Below are positions 54,394 through 64,000 of a stretch of DNA of 64,000 bases, one piece after another. Within the stretch, counting starts at the first letter, position 1. Every line of letters starts with the position of its first letter. The DNA is taken from the NCBI GenBank assembly GCA_026122225.1, contig JANEZZ010001959.1:691501-755500 (forward strand), written 5' to 3'. A program made the position numbers and the translations under genes. This DNA comes from Heloderma charlesbogerti. Lineage: Eukaryota; Chordata; Lepidosauria; Squamata; Helodermatidae. Under the pieces are notes generated by a model. That model was not told the DNA's origin. It ran no database searches and worked only from the letters and a program-made list of their open reading frames with translations.

Positions 54394-55158
54394 TGTGCAG
54401 TAGTTGCTTAGTGACATTTTGGAGTGGGAGACACTGTCACTTTGAGTATTGTTACATGGGGCCTGGATCAGGTAAATTAAATTCTGATTGGCTGGGGATT
54501 CTAGCTAGGTGGAAAAGAACAGCTGAGAAATGACAGTTAAGGAGCTGACAGTTAAGTTAGTTAGTTGGTTGTTAGACAAAGATGGAGAAGGTCTGTTGGT
54601 TGGTGGGTCGTGTTATAGAAGGACTAGGAGAAAGTGGTGGAGAAGGTGAATAGCAAAGGCCTGAAAATTAAACTATTATTTCTCTGTGGGATAACCATAT
54701 ATGGCTGGTAAAGATCAGGAATAGGGAGCAGCTGGCTGTGTTATTCCAAGAGGCTGCCCTAAGAACTTGCCAGAAGAATATTAAATAAGCAGGCAGCAAA
54801 AATCCAGATAAACTGTCCAAGCAGCCAGAAATACAACAGGAGGAGTTTGGGGACTTGGAGGAAGACTGTACACAAAAGCCGGACCTGATTGAGAGTGTAT
54901 TTGGCTGAAGTGGAGATTTAGGGAATTTGGCCTGAGGTTTTAAAAAAAAAGTCATTAAAGGCTTGTATTAACAACCGTGTTGCTTAAGAATAGTCCTTTG
55001 AAAACCACAAAGTAAATATTAATATTCCTTTATGTACAGAATATCCCTTTAATAAGCCAACTTGTTTAATAGGTCATCTTGTCTCTAGTGTTGGTGCCCA
55101 TCTCACACCTAAGCCTCTTATACCAAGCTACTAGGAGTTTTTAAAGTATTCTAACAGA
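54394..55158 (+). mobile_element. Possible LTR followed by primer-binding-like site
   Basis: TGTGCAGTAG...TCTAACA is followed at 55159 by GAATTGGTGGCAGCAGAAAA, which resembles the TTGGTGGCAGC segment seen after 5' LTRs of vertebrate Gypsy elements. An ATTAAAGGC signal lies near 54953. No second LTR or target duplication was found and the left edge is uncertain. Confidence 0.35.
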
Positions 55159-57019
55159 ATTGGTGGCAGCAGAAAACGGTCAACTTGTGGACTCTGAGTT
55201 ATAGTGGCAGAGAGTTCCTTAGACCCTGAAATATAAGCATTTGCTAAAAATAAGGAACCCTATAGCTGGGATTACCAAGTGAAGAAGCAGTTTCCCCATT
55301 GGTGGTGGCAGTGCTGGGGAGAGAAAATCCCCCATAGGCCCCCAGAGAGTCTTACAGATATCAGCAGTAAGACAGTCTCTGCCTTCAGGCTTACAGTCTA
55401 AAAGACATGACACACAAGGGTGGGAGAAGGGGAAAATATCTGACACTAGTTCTTAAAGTTACAGTTTTTAACATGACCTGCTGGGATGGAAACAGTTCAG
55501 GTAGCCTGATGGAATGATGCCAGCTAGGTGACAATTGGGGAGAATCAAAGCCAGCTGGTCTCTCAACAGAATAGACCTATTTCTCTTCTCTCCCTCTGCT
55601 CTGCAGGCTGATGGAATGGCTGCTGGCTAGGAAAAGGAATGACAGAGAAATTTACAGTAATAAACAAACCACTGTAATTAATTAATTAATTAATTAATTA
55701 ACAAGTATTGATAACTTTGACAGGAAGAGGATCTCCAGGTTTTCCCCATCACCTACTACCTGATCCTGATTCTACTGACCATGTACCAGCAGCATACTTG
55801 CACGGTGCTACCTGAACTACCCTGGCCTCTGCCGCTACCAAGGAACAGCCATCAGGAAGGTGTGATTCCCCCCTTGGTGACCACTCAGCCACGTCTGCCA
55901 CTTACTGCCCTTCACTCCACCTTACTAGATGATGCTGAAACAGATGGCTTTGGACAATGAGGTTTCTCTGTTCCCACCCATGAAAACTGGGATTGCATTA
56001 ATAAGTAAAGAAAATACAGTGCTTGGAACAGAATATTTTTTTTAAAAAATACTTTATTAAAACTGGTTTAGCTGCCACCTCCTCCAACTCTGCTTCAGGA
56101 ACTGATTCTCATAAATAATCTCAGCTTTAATCAGCCTGGTTTTTAAATTACTTTTCCATCAGTTAATGTTTAGTTACTGATTAAAAACAGAGTAATAAAA
56201 TTTAATGGTGCTGTCTTAATAAGAGGAATCATTCAGCCTCCTAAGTATTCTAAGTTGAATTCATACTACCAATGATTTGAGAGGCTACAACTTGACCCCT
56301 GCCCAGGCACTTGGAAGAGCTAGGGTGTGTGAACCATTGACAGCGTAGGCAGCTCATCAAAACGGAAAATGGCAAGCTTTAGAGGCAGATCCAGAGGGAC
56401 AACATGGGGGGTCAGGCAGAGTGCTTTGGGCAGAAGCAGAAGAAGCTGGGGATGGAGGAATATTATAGGATCTGATGGCAGGGCAAGGAGCAGGTGCTGG
56501 CAGTACAGGTAGACTGGAGGCAGGCAGGTGCAAGGCAGATAAGCTAGACTGGAGTGACTGGGCAGGGACTGATACAGGGTCCCCTCAATTCCAGCTGCAG
56601 GTGGTCCTGCATGTCAGGGTTAGGTGGCTGGTGACTTGAGATATGGTCTTCTTGGTGATGATGCTCTGGCTGTATATGGCTCATGACAGAGACACTCACT
56701 GGGCACTTACTGTATTCGATTTTAGGTGCCCAGGGAAATCAATCCTATCCTTGCAAGTGAACAATATCTTAATGCTGCTCAAACTGTTTTATTGCTTATG
56801 TACTGCTGCTGATTATGATATGGCTGGTCTCTTCTACTGTTGTTTTATTTCATTAGTTATCGTTTCATATATTTTATATAGGTTATTGTTTTGTATTTTT
56901 GTTTTCAACTATACTTGCTAGCTGATTTGGAAGTTTTCTTTTCCTTCTGTGAAGTGGGAAAAACAAAAAAAGAACAAAAAATGAACAAACAACAACAGAG
57001 GGGCTGATCTTCTGCCTCA
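55159..57019. other. Unassigned DNA
   Basis: No gene recognised. (ATTA)n at 55676-55702. If 54394-55158 is an LTR, the first part would be internal retroelement sequence, but no coding motif is seen. Confidence 0.4.
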
Positions 57020-58442
57020 TGACAATATGACAGGGTCCTCCTGGACTCTGAGCTCACTGGGGAAGCCCAGGTGGCTGCAGTGTCCAGAAGTGAGTTTTAC
57101 CAGCTTAGGGTGGTATGCCAGCTGTGGCCCTGTCTGGAGACGATGGACCTTGCCTCTGTTATTCATGCATTAGTGATGTCCAGGCTGGACTATTGTAAAA
57201 CGCTGTATGTGGGGTTGCCTTTGAAGACGGTCCAGAAACTTCAGCTGGTGCAGAGTACACCTACCCGAGTATTGATGGGGGTGATTCAATTCGATTATAT
57301 AATGCCTATACTGCACCAGCTGCATTGGTTACTGTAGTGTTTCTGAGCCCAATTTAAAGTGCTGTTTTTGATCTTTAAAGCCTTAAGTGGTTTGGGACCA
57401 ACTTACTGGAAGGACTACCTTATCATATCAGCCTGCCCATACTTTAAGATCAGTAAGAGAGGCCCTTCTCATTTGCCCACCTGTGAGAGCAGTTGTCAGG
57501 GTTGTAGCTGAGCCCATAGAGTCCCAAAGCAGCTCTGAGGAGGGGATACAATTCATGGGGAAGGAACTCCCTCAGACTTCAGAGGCGCAGCTGGAGGGGG
57601 GGATTCCCCCCTCCCCACTCACATCCCTGGGAGCGACAGTGAACCAGGCATGGAAATGGAGGGACAACCTGAGCTTTTAGACGCGAGGCGCAGACATAGG
57701 CACAAGCGAGAGATTGCAGGGCCGAGCTTCGGCACTCAGCCTGATTGGCTCGACGTCAACAGCTGCGCCCAGAAGCATCACGGGAGAGGGGGAGATCTTC
57801 CCCTCCCACCCCTTAAGTTCAGAGAATTGCCACGTTTTTCCCAAACGGAGATCAACTGACGTCCTAACCCTTAGAAACCCCTAGATGGCTGTTCCTTTGT
57901 AGTTCCTCTGAGTCTCAAGCAGTTAGCATCTGCATGCCTCATTAGGATAAATGGAATTAAAGCCTTGGAAAGCAGACCTTTTGTCTGAGTGTTAATTCTG
58001 GCTATTGGAGAAGTCAGTGGGCAACAGGGGCATCCTGACAGCAGTTAAGCTGGTGTCCACACAAGAGAGGGCCTTTTCTGCAGTGGCCCCACACTTCTGG
58101 AACAAGTTCCCATCAGGAGTCTGCCAGGTCCCATCATTACAGGCTTTTAATAAGGCCCTAAAAACTTACTACTTTACTCTGGCCTTCCCCTGATTGTGTT
58201 ATCAGATTGGGTTGTAGCTGCAGTTGTTGTAAGTTTTATTTTATCCTGGTGTTTGGTGTTTTTTAGAATGTTTGCTGCTGTTGCTATTCTTATTGCTGTT
58301 TTTGTTATGTTTTTACTATTTTTATTGTGTTTTTATTGCTTTTATTGCTGCATCAGTTTTTATTATGTATTTTATTGTTGTACGGCACCTTGGCAGGGCT
58401 CTGGCTCTGAAAGATGGCCAAGAAATATTTTAAATAAATTAG
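57020..58442 (+). mobile_element. L2-clade LINE, 5'-truncated, split by solo LTR
   Basis: The ORF2 C-terminal region is readable at 57071-57430 (MDLASVIHALVMSRLDYCKT, GLPLKTVQKLQLVQ, PILHQLHWL) and continues after the LTR at 58041-58190 (ERAFSAVAPHFWNKFPSGV, LQAFNKALKTYYFTLAFP). A T-rich 3' UTR and GTACGGCACCTTGGCAGG...AAATAAAT tail follow. Frames are interrupted and the RT core is absent. Confidence 0.88.
57494..58040 (+). mobile_element. Solo LTR, family A, inserted in L2
   Basis: 547 bp, TGTCAGGG...CCTGACA, with perfect GCAGT duplications at 57489-57493 and 58041-58045. ATTAAA near 57957. It interrupts the L2 ORF2 remnant between two segments that rejoin once it is removed. Confidence 0.93.
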
Positions 58443-58451
58443 GGGTGTGAG

Positions 58452-58569
58452 CCTATGCATGTTTAGACAAGACAAAAAGGCCTACAACTCCCAGCATGCC
58501 CCAGCTAGCCATGCTGGCTGTGGCATGCTGGGAGTTGTAGGACTTTTTCCCCATCTAAACATACATAGG
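58452..58569. mobile_element. Palindromic foldback element
   Basis: CCTATGCATGTTTAGAC to GTCTAAACATACATAGG-type inverted arms across ~118 bp. The inner ACAACTCCCAGCATGCC / GGCATGCTGGGAGTTGT pairs almost perfectly around AGCCATGCTGGCT. No duplication resolved. Confidence 0.7.
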
Positions 58570-58930
58570 ATTATTTACCATTAATAAAAAAATAAATAAT
58601 AAAAACATAGTATAAAATCCTTAACAAATTATTTAAAAACAATTTTAATAGCTAAAACAGTTACAGTAAGATACTAGACCTGATAATAACAACTGATATA
58701 AATGCTCCATCCTATGCTATCAAATGCCTACATAAATGCCCCATCATATGCCTTCAAAGGCCTAGGAGTAGAGGTCTTTGTTAATCTGGTGCTGAAAAGA
58801 TGAGAGTGGGGAGATCATTCCACAATCGGGGCCACCACCAAGAAGGCCCTCTCCCTTATTGCCACCTTCTGAGTCTCCCTTGGAGGAGGCACTCGGAGGA
58901 GGGCCTTAGATATTGATCATAGTGTCTGGG
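58570..58930 (-). mobile_element. L2-clade LINE 3' end
   Basis: On the minus strand ALLRVPPPRETQKVAIRERA and FLVVAPIVE, an L2 ORF2 C-terminal signature, are followed by the UTR toward 58570. Confidence 0.8.
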
Positions 58931-58944
58931 TGGGTGCATGTCGG

Positions 58945-59440
58945 AAGGGGTGCAATAATAAAATACAGATAATATGTAGCATAATAAAAGCATAATCAAT
59001 TGAAACACATTAGTTAAAGCACATTAAAAACACAACAGTTAAAAAGCAATAAGAAATAAACACTGCCTACCAGTTAAGACCTAGTTTCAAAAGCCTGCCT
59101 AAGTAAAAATGTATTTGCCTGCTGGGCAAAGGACAAGAAAGATGGAGCTAGCCTTGTCTCTCTTGGCAGGGTGAGCCTGGGAGCAGCCACCAAGAAGGTC
59201 TTCTCTCATATTCTTGCCAAATGTGCCTCTGAGGAGGCTGGGACAGAGAAAAAGGCCTCTCCTGATGATCTTAACTGGTAGGCAGGCTCACAAGAGAGAT
59301 TAAGGCTTTTCAAATAGTCTGGTCCCAAGTCATGTGCACCTTCATCTTTGGCTTTGGATTTTAGCATGGGCCCATTGTCTCCTGTGCTCTTGAGGCCTTT
59401 GGAATGATGGTAGACGGTCTGTAGCTGTGGTGGTAAGGGG
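58945..59440 (-). mobile_element. L2-clade LINE 3' end, second copy
   Basis: On the minus strand HDLGPDYLKSLNLSCEPAYQ, EAFFSVPASSEAHLARI and a UTR down to about 58960. Head-to-tail next to the previous L2 fragment. Confidence 0.8.
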
Positions 59441-60934
59441 TCCCCCCAATATTCCACCCCTCAGTGGGTGTTGGCTCTCCTGGGTTGTACTGTGGCTGGA
59501 AGTTGGGTCCTACCACTCCTCTGAGAATGATGTTTCACCTGTTTCTGGGTCTGGGCCCAAGGAGGGCCTGACATTGGGTAGGTCGTGATCATGAAAACTG
59601 TAACTCTATACACATTTTTGAAGTACTGAAACAAAAATTTGTAGGAATGGGGTCTGACTAATTTTCCATAAGCAACAACAGCAGCAACAACAAAGTAGAA
59701 TACCAACTTTGGGGTAAGCTCTTTTTGTTCATGCAGTAGAATCTTGTGACGAAGTCCACATTTCCCCTTGAGCATCATCAGTAGCATTCATTTGTCACCA
59801 GATGTCTTGGGTTGGATACTTCAAAATGTGTCTGCTTTCATGTTTCATTGCAGATGTTTATGTTACAAGTAACACAGTAAATGAAATAAATGAAATATAA
59901 TAAATGAAGGTTCCCAAATTTGAATTAATTTTTTAAGAAAAATAATTACAACTTGATTTTCAGATCATATTTTCAAGTGAGGATTGAAACCCATTCTCTA
60001 GCACCTGAAGCAGAAATTGTGTGCTGTTAAAAAAATACATGAAAGAAGTTTAACATGGCTGCTGGAACAGAGGGTTTTTAAAATTTTGGTGCCCAATGAA
60101 GTCTTGCAATGAAGCAGACAACATTGACATTATTTTGTTCTGGTAAGATAGTTTTTAGGAGTGGAGCATCCCTTGTCCATGTCCTGCATTCTGTCTGACT
60201 AGCTGCAACAAAAATAATTGCTTGTCAGTATAAATGGAGATGTGTATGAGCCATAAATTATGGCTGTTCTGGTGTACATTGTTGGATTATGTCAAGTAAA
60301 CTGACGTGCGCAGTAGGTTGTCATGCAACAAATATGTTCAAATTGTATTTGCTCTAAGCAAAAACAACAACAAAACCTGCTCCTATCAACTTTACAATTT
60401 TTCTATACCTATTAGTAACAAACTCTCTTCAATCATCAGGAGACAATGGACAAATTAAAAAGAAAGGTTCCTACTGAACGTGTTATACTTACATAGTGAT
60501 ATGTAATTTAAACAGAACATAGATGTTTCTTCATAAAAATCTATTGCTAAGCTAACATTCGCATACTGGGTTTTCGTAATACATTTTATTCTACCGCCGA
60601 ATGCTATAAAGCACATAAATATAATAGATTATGGCAGTTTCAGCATATTCTGGCAAAGTATGGATTGTGCACCAATATGTCTGACATAAATAGGTGTTCT
60701 AAATGCACATGTTCGGAAGGTTAAGAAATGGAAGGATTTTCCCAATGCGGAGCTATTAGCCATTATTTGTACATCCTCATCCTCATATTAAATTTGCCTC
60801 TGAATATGATGCTGGCTGATATAAGTATAAAAAGTATAAAAGCAAAAAGGGGTAGGAGGGAAAGCATATACATGTATGGATTTCCTACAGCATATCATGT
60901 AAATGTGACTTTGGAAAATTATATGCATCTAAAG
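59441..60934. other. Unassigned AT-rich DNA
   Basis: No gene or confident repeat recognised. Confidence 0.45.
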
Positions 60935-61032
60935 TAGCCGTCCCCAACCTGGTGCCCTCCAAATGTTTTGTACTACATCTCCCAGAATCCTGACCATTAG
61001 CCATCTGGAGGGCAGCAGGTTTGGGAAGGCTA
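60935..61032. mobile_element. Foldback MITE with near 8-bp duplication
   Basis: TAGCCGTCCCCAACCTGGTG and, inverted, TAGCCTTCCCAAACCTGCTG. Flanking octamers ATCTAAAG and ATGCAAAG match at 6 of 8, supporting hAT-type transposition for this family. Confidence 0.8.
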
Positions 61033-61351
61033 ATGCAAAGGGACATTTGCAAAAATAAATTAATTACCTGTCATAGTTTACAGTGTTTACAATGAGCCAC
61101 TGTACTGAAGAAGATTATGGGATTGGACAGTTCGATTCCAATTCTGGGGCAGGATTATAACCCCAGCTCAAGCACTGGGACAGCAACCAATCAGTAATCT
61201 TGTCTAGTTTGGGGTTGGCCAGTTCCTTTGATGTGGCCATTGGTTGATGGGGGTGGGAAGGAATTTAACCACACTTCTTGTTGGCTGGATGGGAGCACAG
61301 GAGTGTGGGCAGGCTGGTATGGGTAATGGCAGTCCTTCAAGTAACTTGGGC
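61033..61351. other. Unassigned DNA
   Basis: No gene recognised. Confidence 0.4.
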
Positions 61352-61479
61352 CCAAATCCCTCCCAAACCTGGTGTCTTCCAGATGTGTCAGACTACAATC
61401 CTATCCTTCTCAGCCAGCATGGGGTGAGGGGAGTTGTAGTCTAACACATCTGGAGGGCACCAGGTTAAGGAAAGGTGTG
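61352..61479. mobile_element. Foldback MITE (CAGCCTTCC type)
   Basis: CCCAAACCTGGTGTCTTCCAG and the inverted CTGGAGGGCACCAGGTTAAGG, with GACTACAATCCTATCCTTCT / GGGGAGTTGTAGTCTAAC inner arms. Confidence 0.75.
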
Positions 61480-61499
61480 TGAGATAAATTTGTGATGGC

Positions 61500-61555
61500 T
61501 TCCTTATGGAGGAAAAGATGGGATATACATGTAATAAATAAATACATAAATAAAT
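61500..61555 (+). repeat. L2-type tail with (AAAT)n
   Basis: GGGATATACATGTAATAAATAAATACATAAATAAA. Confidence 0.5.
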
Positions 61556-61602
61556 ATTGTGTGATTTCCTTCTGAGGTAAGTTGTGGTCTGTTAGTTGTG
61601 GG

Positions 61603-61822
61603 CAGTGGAGGCTGGTGGCTTCTATTTCAGTGGGGTGGTGAAGCCGCTCTGAGTTTCAATCAGAACTGGTCAGAACTCTAAAGGAGCTATACAAGGTGCT
61701 GGACCCATTTTGTGGATAGGGTTCAGCACTTTGGATAGCTTCTTTAGAGTTCTGACTGATTCTGACTGAAATCCAAAGCAAATACACTGCCCCACTGACA
61801 TAGGAGCCACCAGCCACCACTG
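61603..61822. mobile_element. CAGTGGAGG MITE, complete copy
   Basis: 220 bp with ~37-bp inverted ends: CAGTGGAGGCTGGTGGCTTC on the left and, reverse-complemented from the right, CAGTGGTGGCTGGTGGCTCC, continuing through TCAGTGGGGYGGTG. A second inner pair (AGAACTCTAAAGGAGCTA / TAGCTTCTTTAGAGTTCT) makes it almost fully palindromic. Flanks GTTGTGGG and GTTCTTTC match poorly. Partial copies are at 19792, 21345 and 49595. Confidence 0.88.
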
Positions 61823-63217
61823 GTTCTTTCTTTGTCTGTATGTGATCTTGGGGGTTTCTCTCCATTTTGCTGGGGTATCAGGGAAGGCATGGATTCAGAT
61901 TATCACTCCCCCAGGTATCTATGCTGTTGTGTGGAGTATGAGCGTAGGGTGCAGCAGGTTGCTACAGATGGCCACTTTTACATGCATGTAGAGTTACCAC
62001 TCCATATTTTCCACATGGTTAGCGGTCATCTGAATTTACCCAGGAATTGCCACAATCAGAGACAGAATATTTGTTTATATGTAAATGGGCCAGATTTATT
62101 TTTTTTCCCCATTGGATATATTCAGAATCATTTCCTTTTTTCTATTTAAATGAAGAAATAGTGCCTCAAGATATTTAAATGTTCTTTCAATGGTTTTGGT
62201 AGTTTCCCATTTGTACTGTTTTTTTAAATGTAGTATTATTTGTTTTGCATGCTAATTATTTTTTATAGATTCCTTTGCTGTCTTTCTTTGTAAAATAAAT
62301 AATCCGAGACCATTCAGAACAATAAAAATAAATGCATACTTATAATTTAAAAATCAACATCAACAGTTGAAGCATATTCCTCAGAATATGCCATCAAAGG
62401 CCTGTTTAAAGAAGTCTTTGAACCTATCCCTCAGGTTAATGCCTTGTCTTTTCACTTTGCCAACCCTTCATTGTTGATATTTTCAGTGTAGTCACACATT
62501 CCAGCTGTTCTCATAGTTTTGTCATGCTTTCTTCTCTTGCTTGGCAGGGGAGCTACATAGGATGTGCTTGTTAACACCTTGAAGTTCAGTTCCTCTTCTC
62601 TCTGGCTCCAGGGACTTCTTTGTTTATCCAGGGCCACCCAGATAAATATTGAGCTTTAATGGCCTAGCATTCATACAACCAACTTCTCTCCATACTAGAA
62701 TGCTCTTCGAGTGAGGAGGATGAGGATGGCATTGCAATGAAGCTGAATATGAGAGAAGGATTATGATGAGTAAAAATGGAAAGGGTATTTAGGAACAGAA
62801 AACTCTGAGATTAGAATATTTGACCTCACAAGGATGGCTGGAATAAAAAACAGAAGGAACAAAAAGTACAAGATTTGCTTGGTGAGAAGTAGCATAGCCC
62901 TTATTGAGAGCAATGTAATACTTTTGTCAATGCTAAGCAAATCAGTTCAGCCACTTAAAATGGAAGCCCAGTGTCATGTTCTTCTCTCCTTCTTTGCAAC
63001 CACGACAACTTATCTGGTGTCCTGTCACCATTAGGAGCAGTGTGGCAGGGCTGGGCCAGGGACCAACAGTATCCACAGGAGATGAGACTGCAACGCCCTT
63101 GCTTTGGGGTGGCCTAGGGCAAACTGCCCAAGTTCTCCTTTCTTCAGGACATAAAGGTATTGGGACATGAGATACAATTCTTTCTGGAGAGGGGCAGGGA
63201 ATCTTGACGTGGGACTG
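61823..63217. other. Unassigned DNA
   Basis: No gene recognised. 62380-62440 carries an ATCAAAGGCCTGTTTAAAGA patch like antisense L2. Confidence 0.45.
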
Positions 63218-63626
63218 CTGTCATCAGTGGTAATGTGTGTTTCTTAAAATGTGTAGTTCCACCCTCTTTTTAATGTAAAGAACACTGAACACCTTTGGTG
63301 GGAAGGCAGGCACTGTTGGAGGGACTTGGGCCATCCCATGAGTCACTTAACCTGGACTTGAAGGGTTAATATGTAGCTGAACCAGGTGGGAGGGGTCTCT
63401 GGGAGATCATATTGCCTTTTTTCCTTGTCTCCTGCCCCTGCTCTGTATTTCTTCTTTCTATTTCCTCCTGGAAGGGATGCTGACCATGAAGCTGACCACA
63501 GCCAACTTACCTCAAGATGTAAGCCTGTTATATCTCAAGTAAAGTCTGTTCCTAACCCACCACTCAAGTGTGTTTTGTCTACATCCATGGATTTCAGGTA
63601 CTAGCACCCCAGTCCAGAGAGTGACA
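63218..63626 (+). mobile_element. Possible LTR-like segment
   Basis: TGTCATCAG...GAGTGACA with a GTAAAGTCTGTTCCTAA stretch near the 3' side, as in some Gypsy LTRs. Flanking pentamers do not match and no relative exists in the window. Very tentative. Confidence 0.25.
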
Positions 63627-64000
63627 CTTCGTTCATGCAAATGGTTCTGCATGTGAATGTATACCTGATTTTTTCTAAATTCAAATGTGGCAAGCTCAGT
63701 CAGTCAAGTCCCTTTAAAATAGGTACTTCCATACATTGTTGCCAACAATAAATATTCCAGAACCAGAGCAGTTAGCTGATAATTTTGTAGATTTATGAGG
63801 CAGGACAAGAATACAGCTTGTTCTTTTGAAGTGTGAATTAGCTCTCTAGTAAGAGTAGTAAAAACATGGCTTTGCTAGTAAACTAAGTGGATATATCTTA
63901 AAAGATGCCAAGGGATGGGTGTAAAACACACTGTGTCCTTTTGTGTCATATCTGACCATGCCTGATAGATATAAGAGAGCAAATCTGTTTTACAAATGCC
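63627..64000. other. Unassigned DNA, window end
   Basis: No gene or repeat recognised. Confidence 0.45.

Noticed and set aside
1..64000. CRISPR array, bacterial operon or phage
   Set aside because: No regularly spaced repeats, no bacterial-type gene density, and repeats are all vertebrate transposons.

Overview
The window looks like nuclear DNA of a vertebrate, most likely a squamate reptile. The evidence is the repeat content. It holds a tRNA-headed, BovB-tailed SINE of the Sauria SINE type together with a BovB LINE fragment, several CR1 LINE pieces with the (ATTCTATG)-like 3' end, L2-clade LINE pieces, hAT-type MITEs, TGTCAGG...CCTGACA solo LTRs, and many simple repeats. I see no prokaryotic gene, CRISPR array, rRNA or functional tRNA gene, and no host protein-coding exon I can support. 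The species is undetermined.

Layout. 1-9 kb: a hAT-like remnant, a CR1 LINE (minus) with a reverse-transcriptase pseudogene split by a solo LTR, a foldback MITE, a tRNA-derived SINE and a second solo LTR. 9-18.8 kb: LINE 3' ends, a tRNA-derived SINE, the BovB fragment, a possible DIRS-like remnant, a G-rich tandem duplication carrying an inverted segment, and L1-like and L2 fragments. 19-25 kb: mostly unassigned DNA with MITEs. 25-28 kb: a hAT MITE followed by an endogenous-retrovirus env/3' LTR remnant with a CR1 insertion inside its LTR. 28-43 kb: sparse DNA with the Sauria SINE (13-bp target duplication), a hAT MITE with a perfect 8-bp target duplication, CR1/L2 fragments and three solo LTRs. 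43.86-48.54 kb: a full-span non-LTR retrotransposon (about 3.9 kb once its insertion is removed) flanked by a 13-bp target duplication, with endonuclease, reverse-transcriptase and C-terminal C2H2 zinc-finger regions. It is dead and is interrupted by a 729-bp strongly palindromic hAT element with its own 8-bp duplication. 49-64 kb: MITEs, an L2 LINE split by a fifth related solo LTR, further L2 fragments and long unassigned stretches.

Nothing here works together as an operon or pathway. The window reads as a gene-poor intergenic or intronic region built from nested transposable elements. The observations I consider most useful are: (1) five solo LTRs of one family that share a coding-like frame starting at the LTR 5' edge; (2) the nested LINE/hAT pair, whose ages can be ordered; (3) a tandem duplication at 16.4-17.3 kb that contains an exact-looking inverted copy of an 80-bp segment from 18.0 kb; and (4) several repeat-poor, AT-rich stretches that could be conserved noncoding elements, which I cannot test here.
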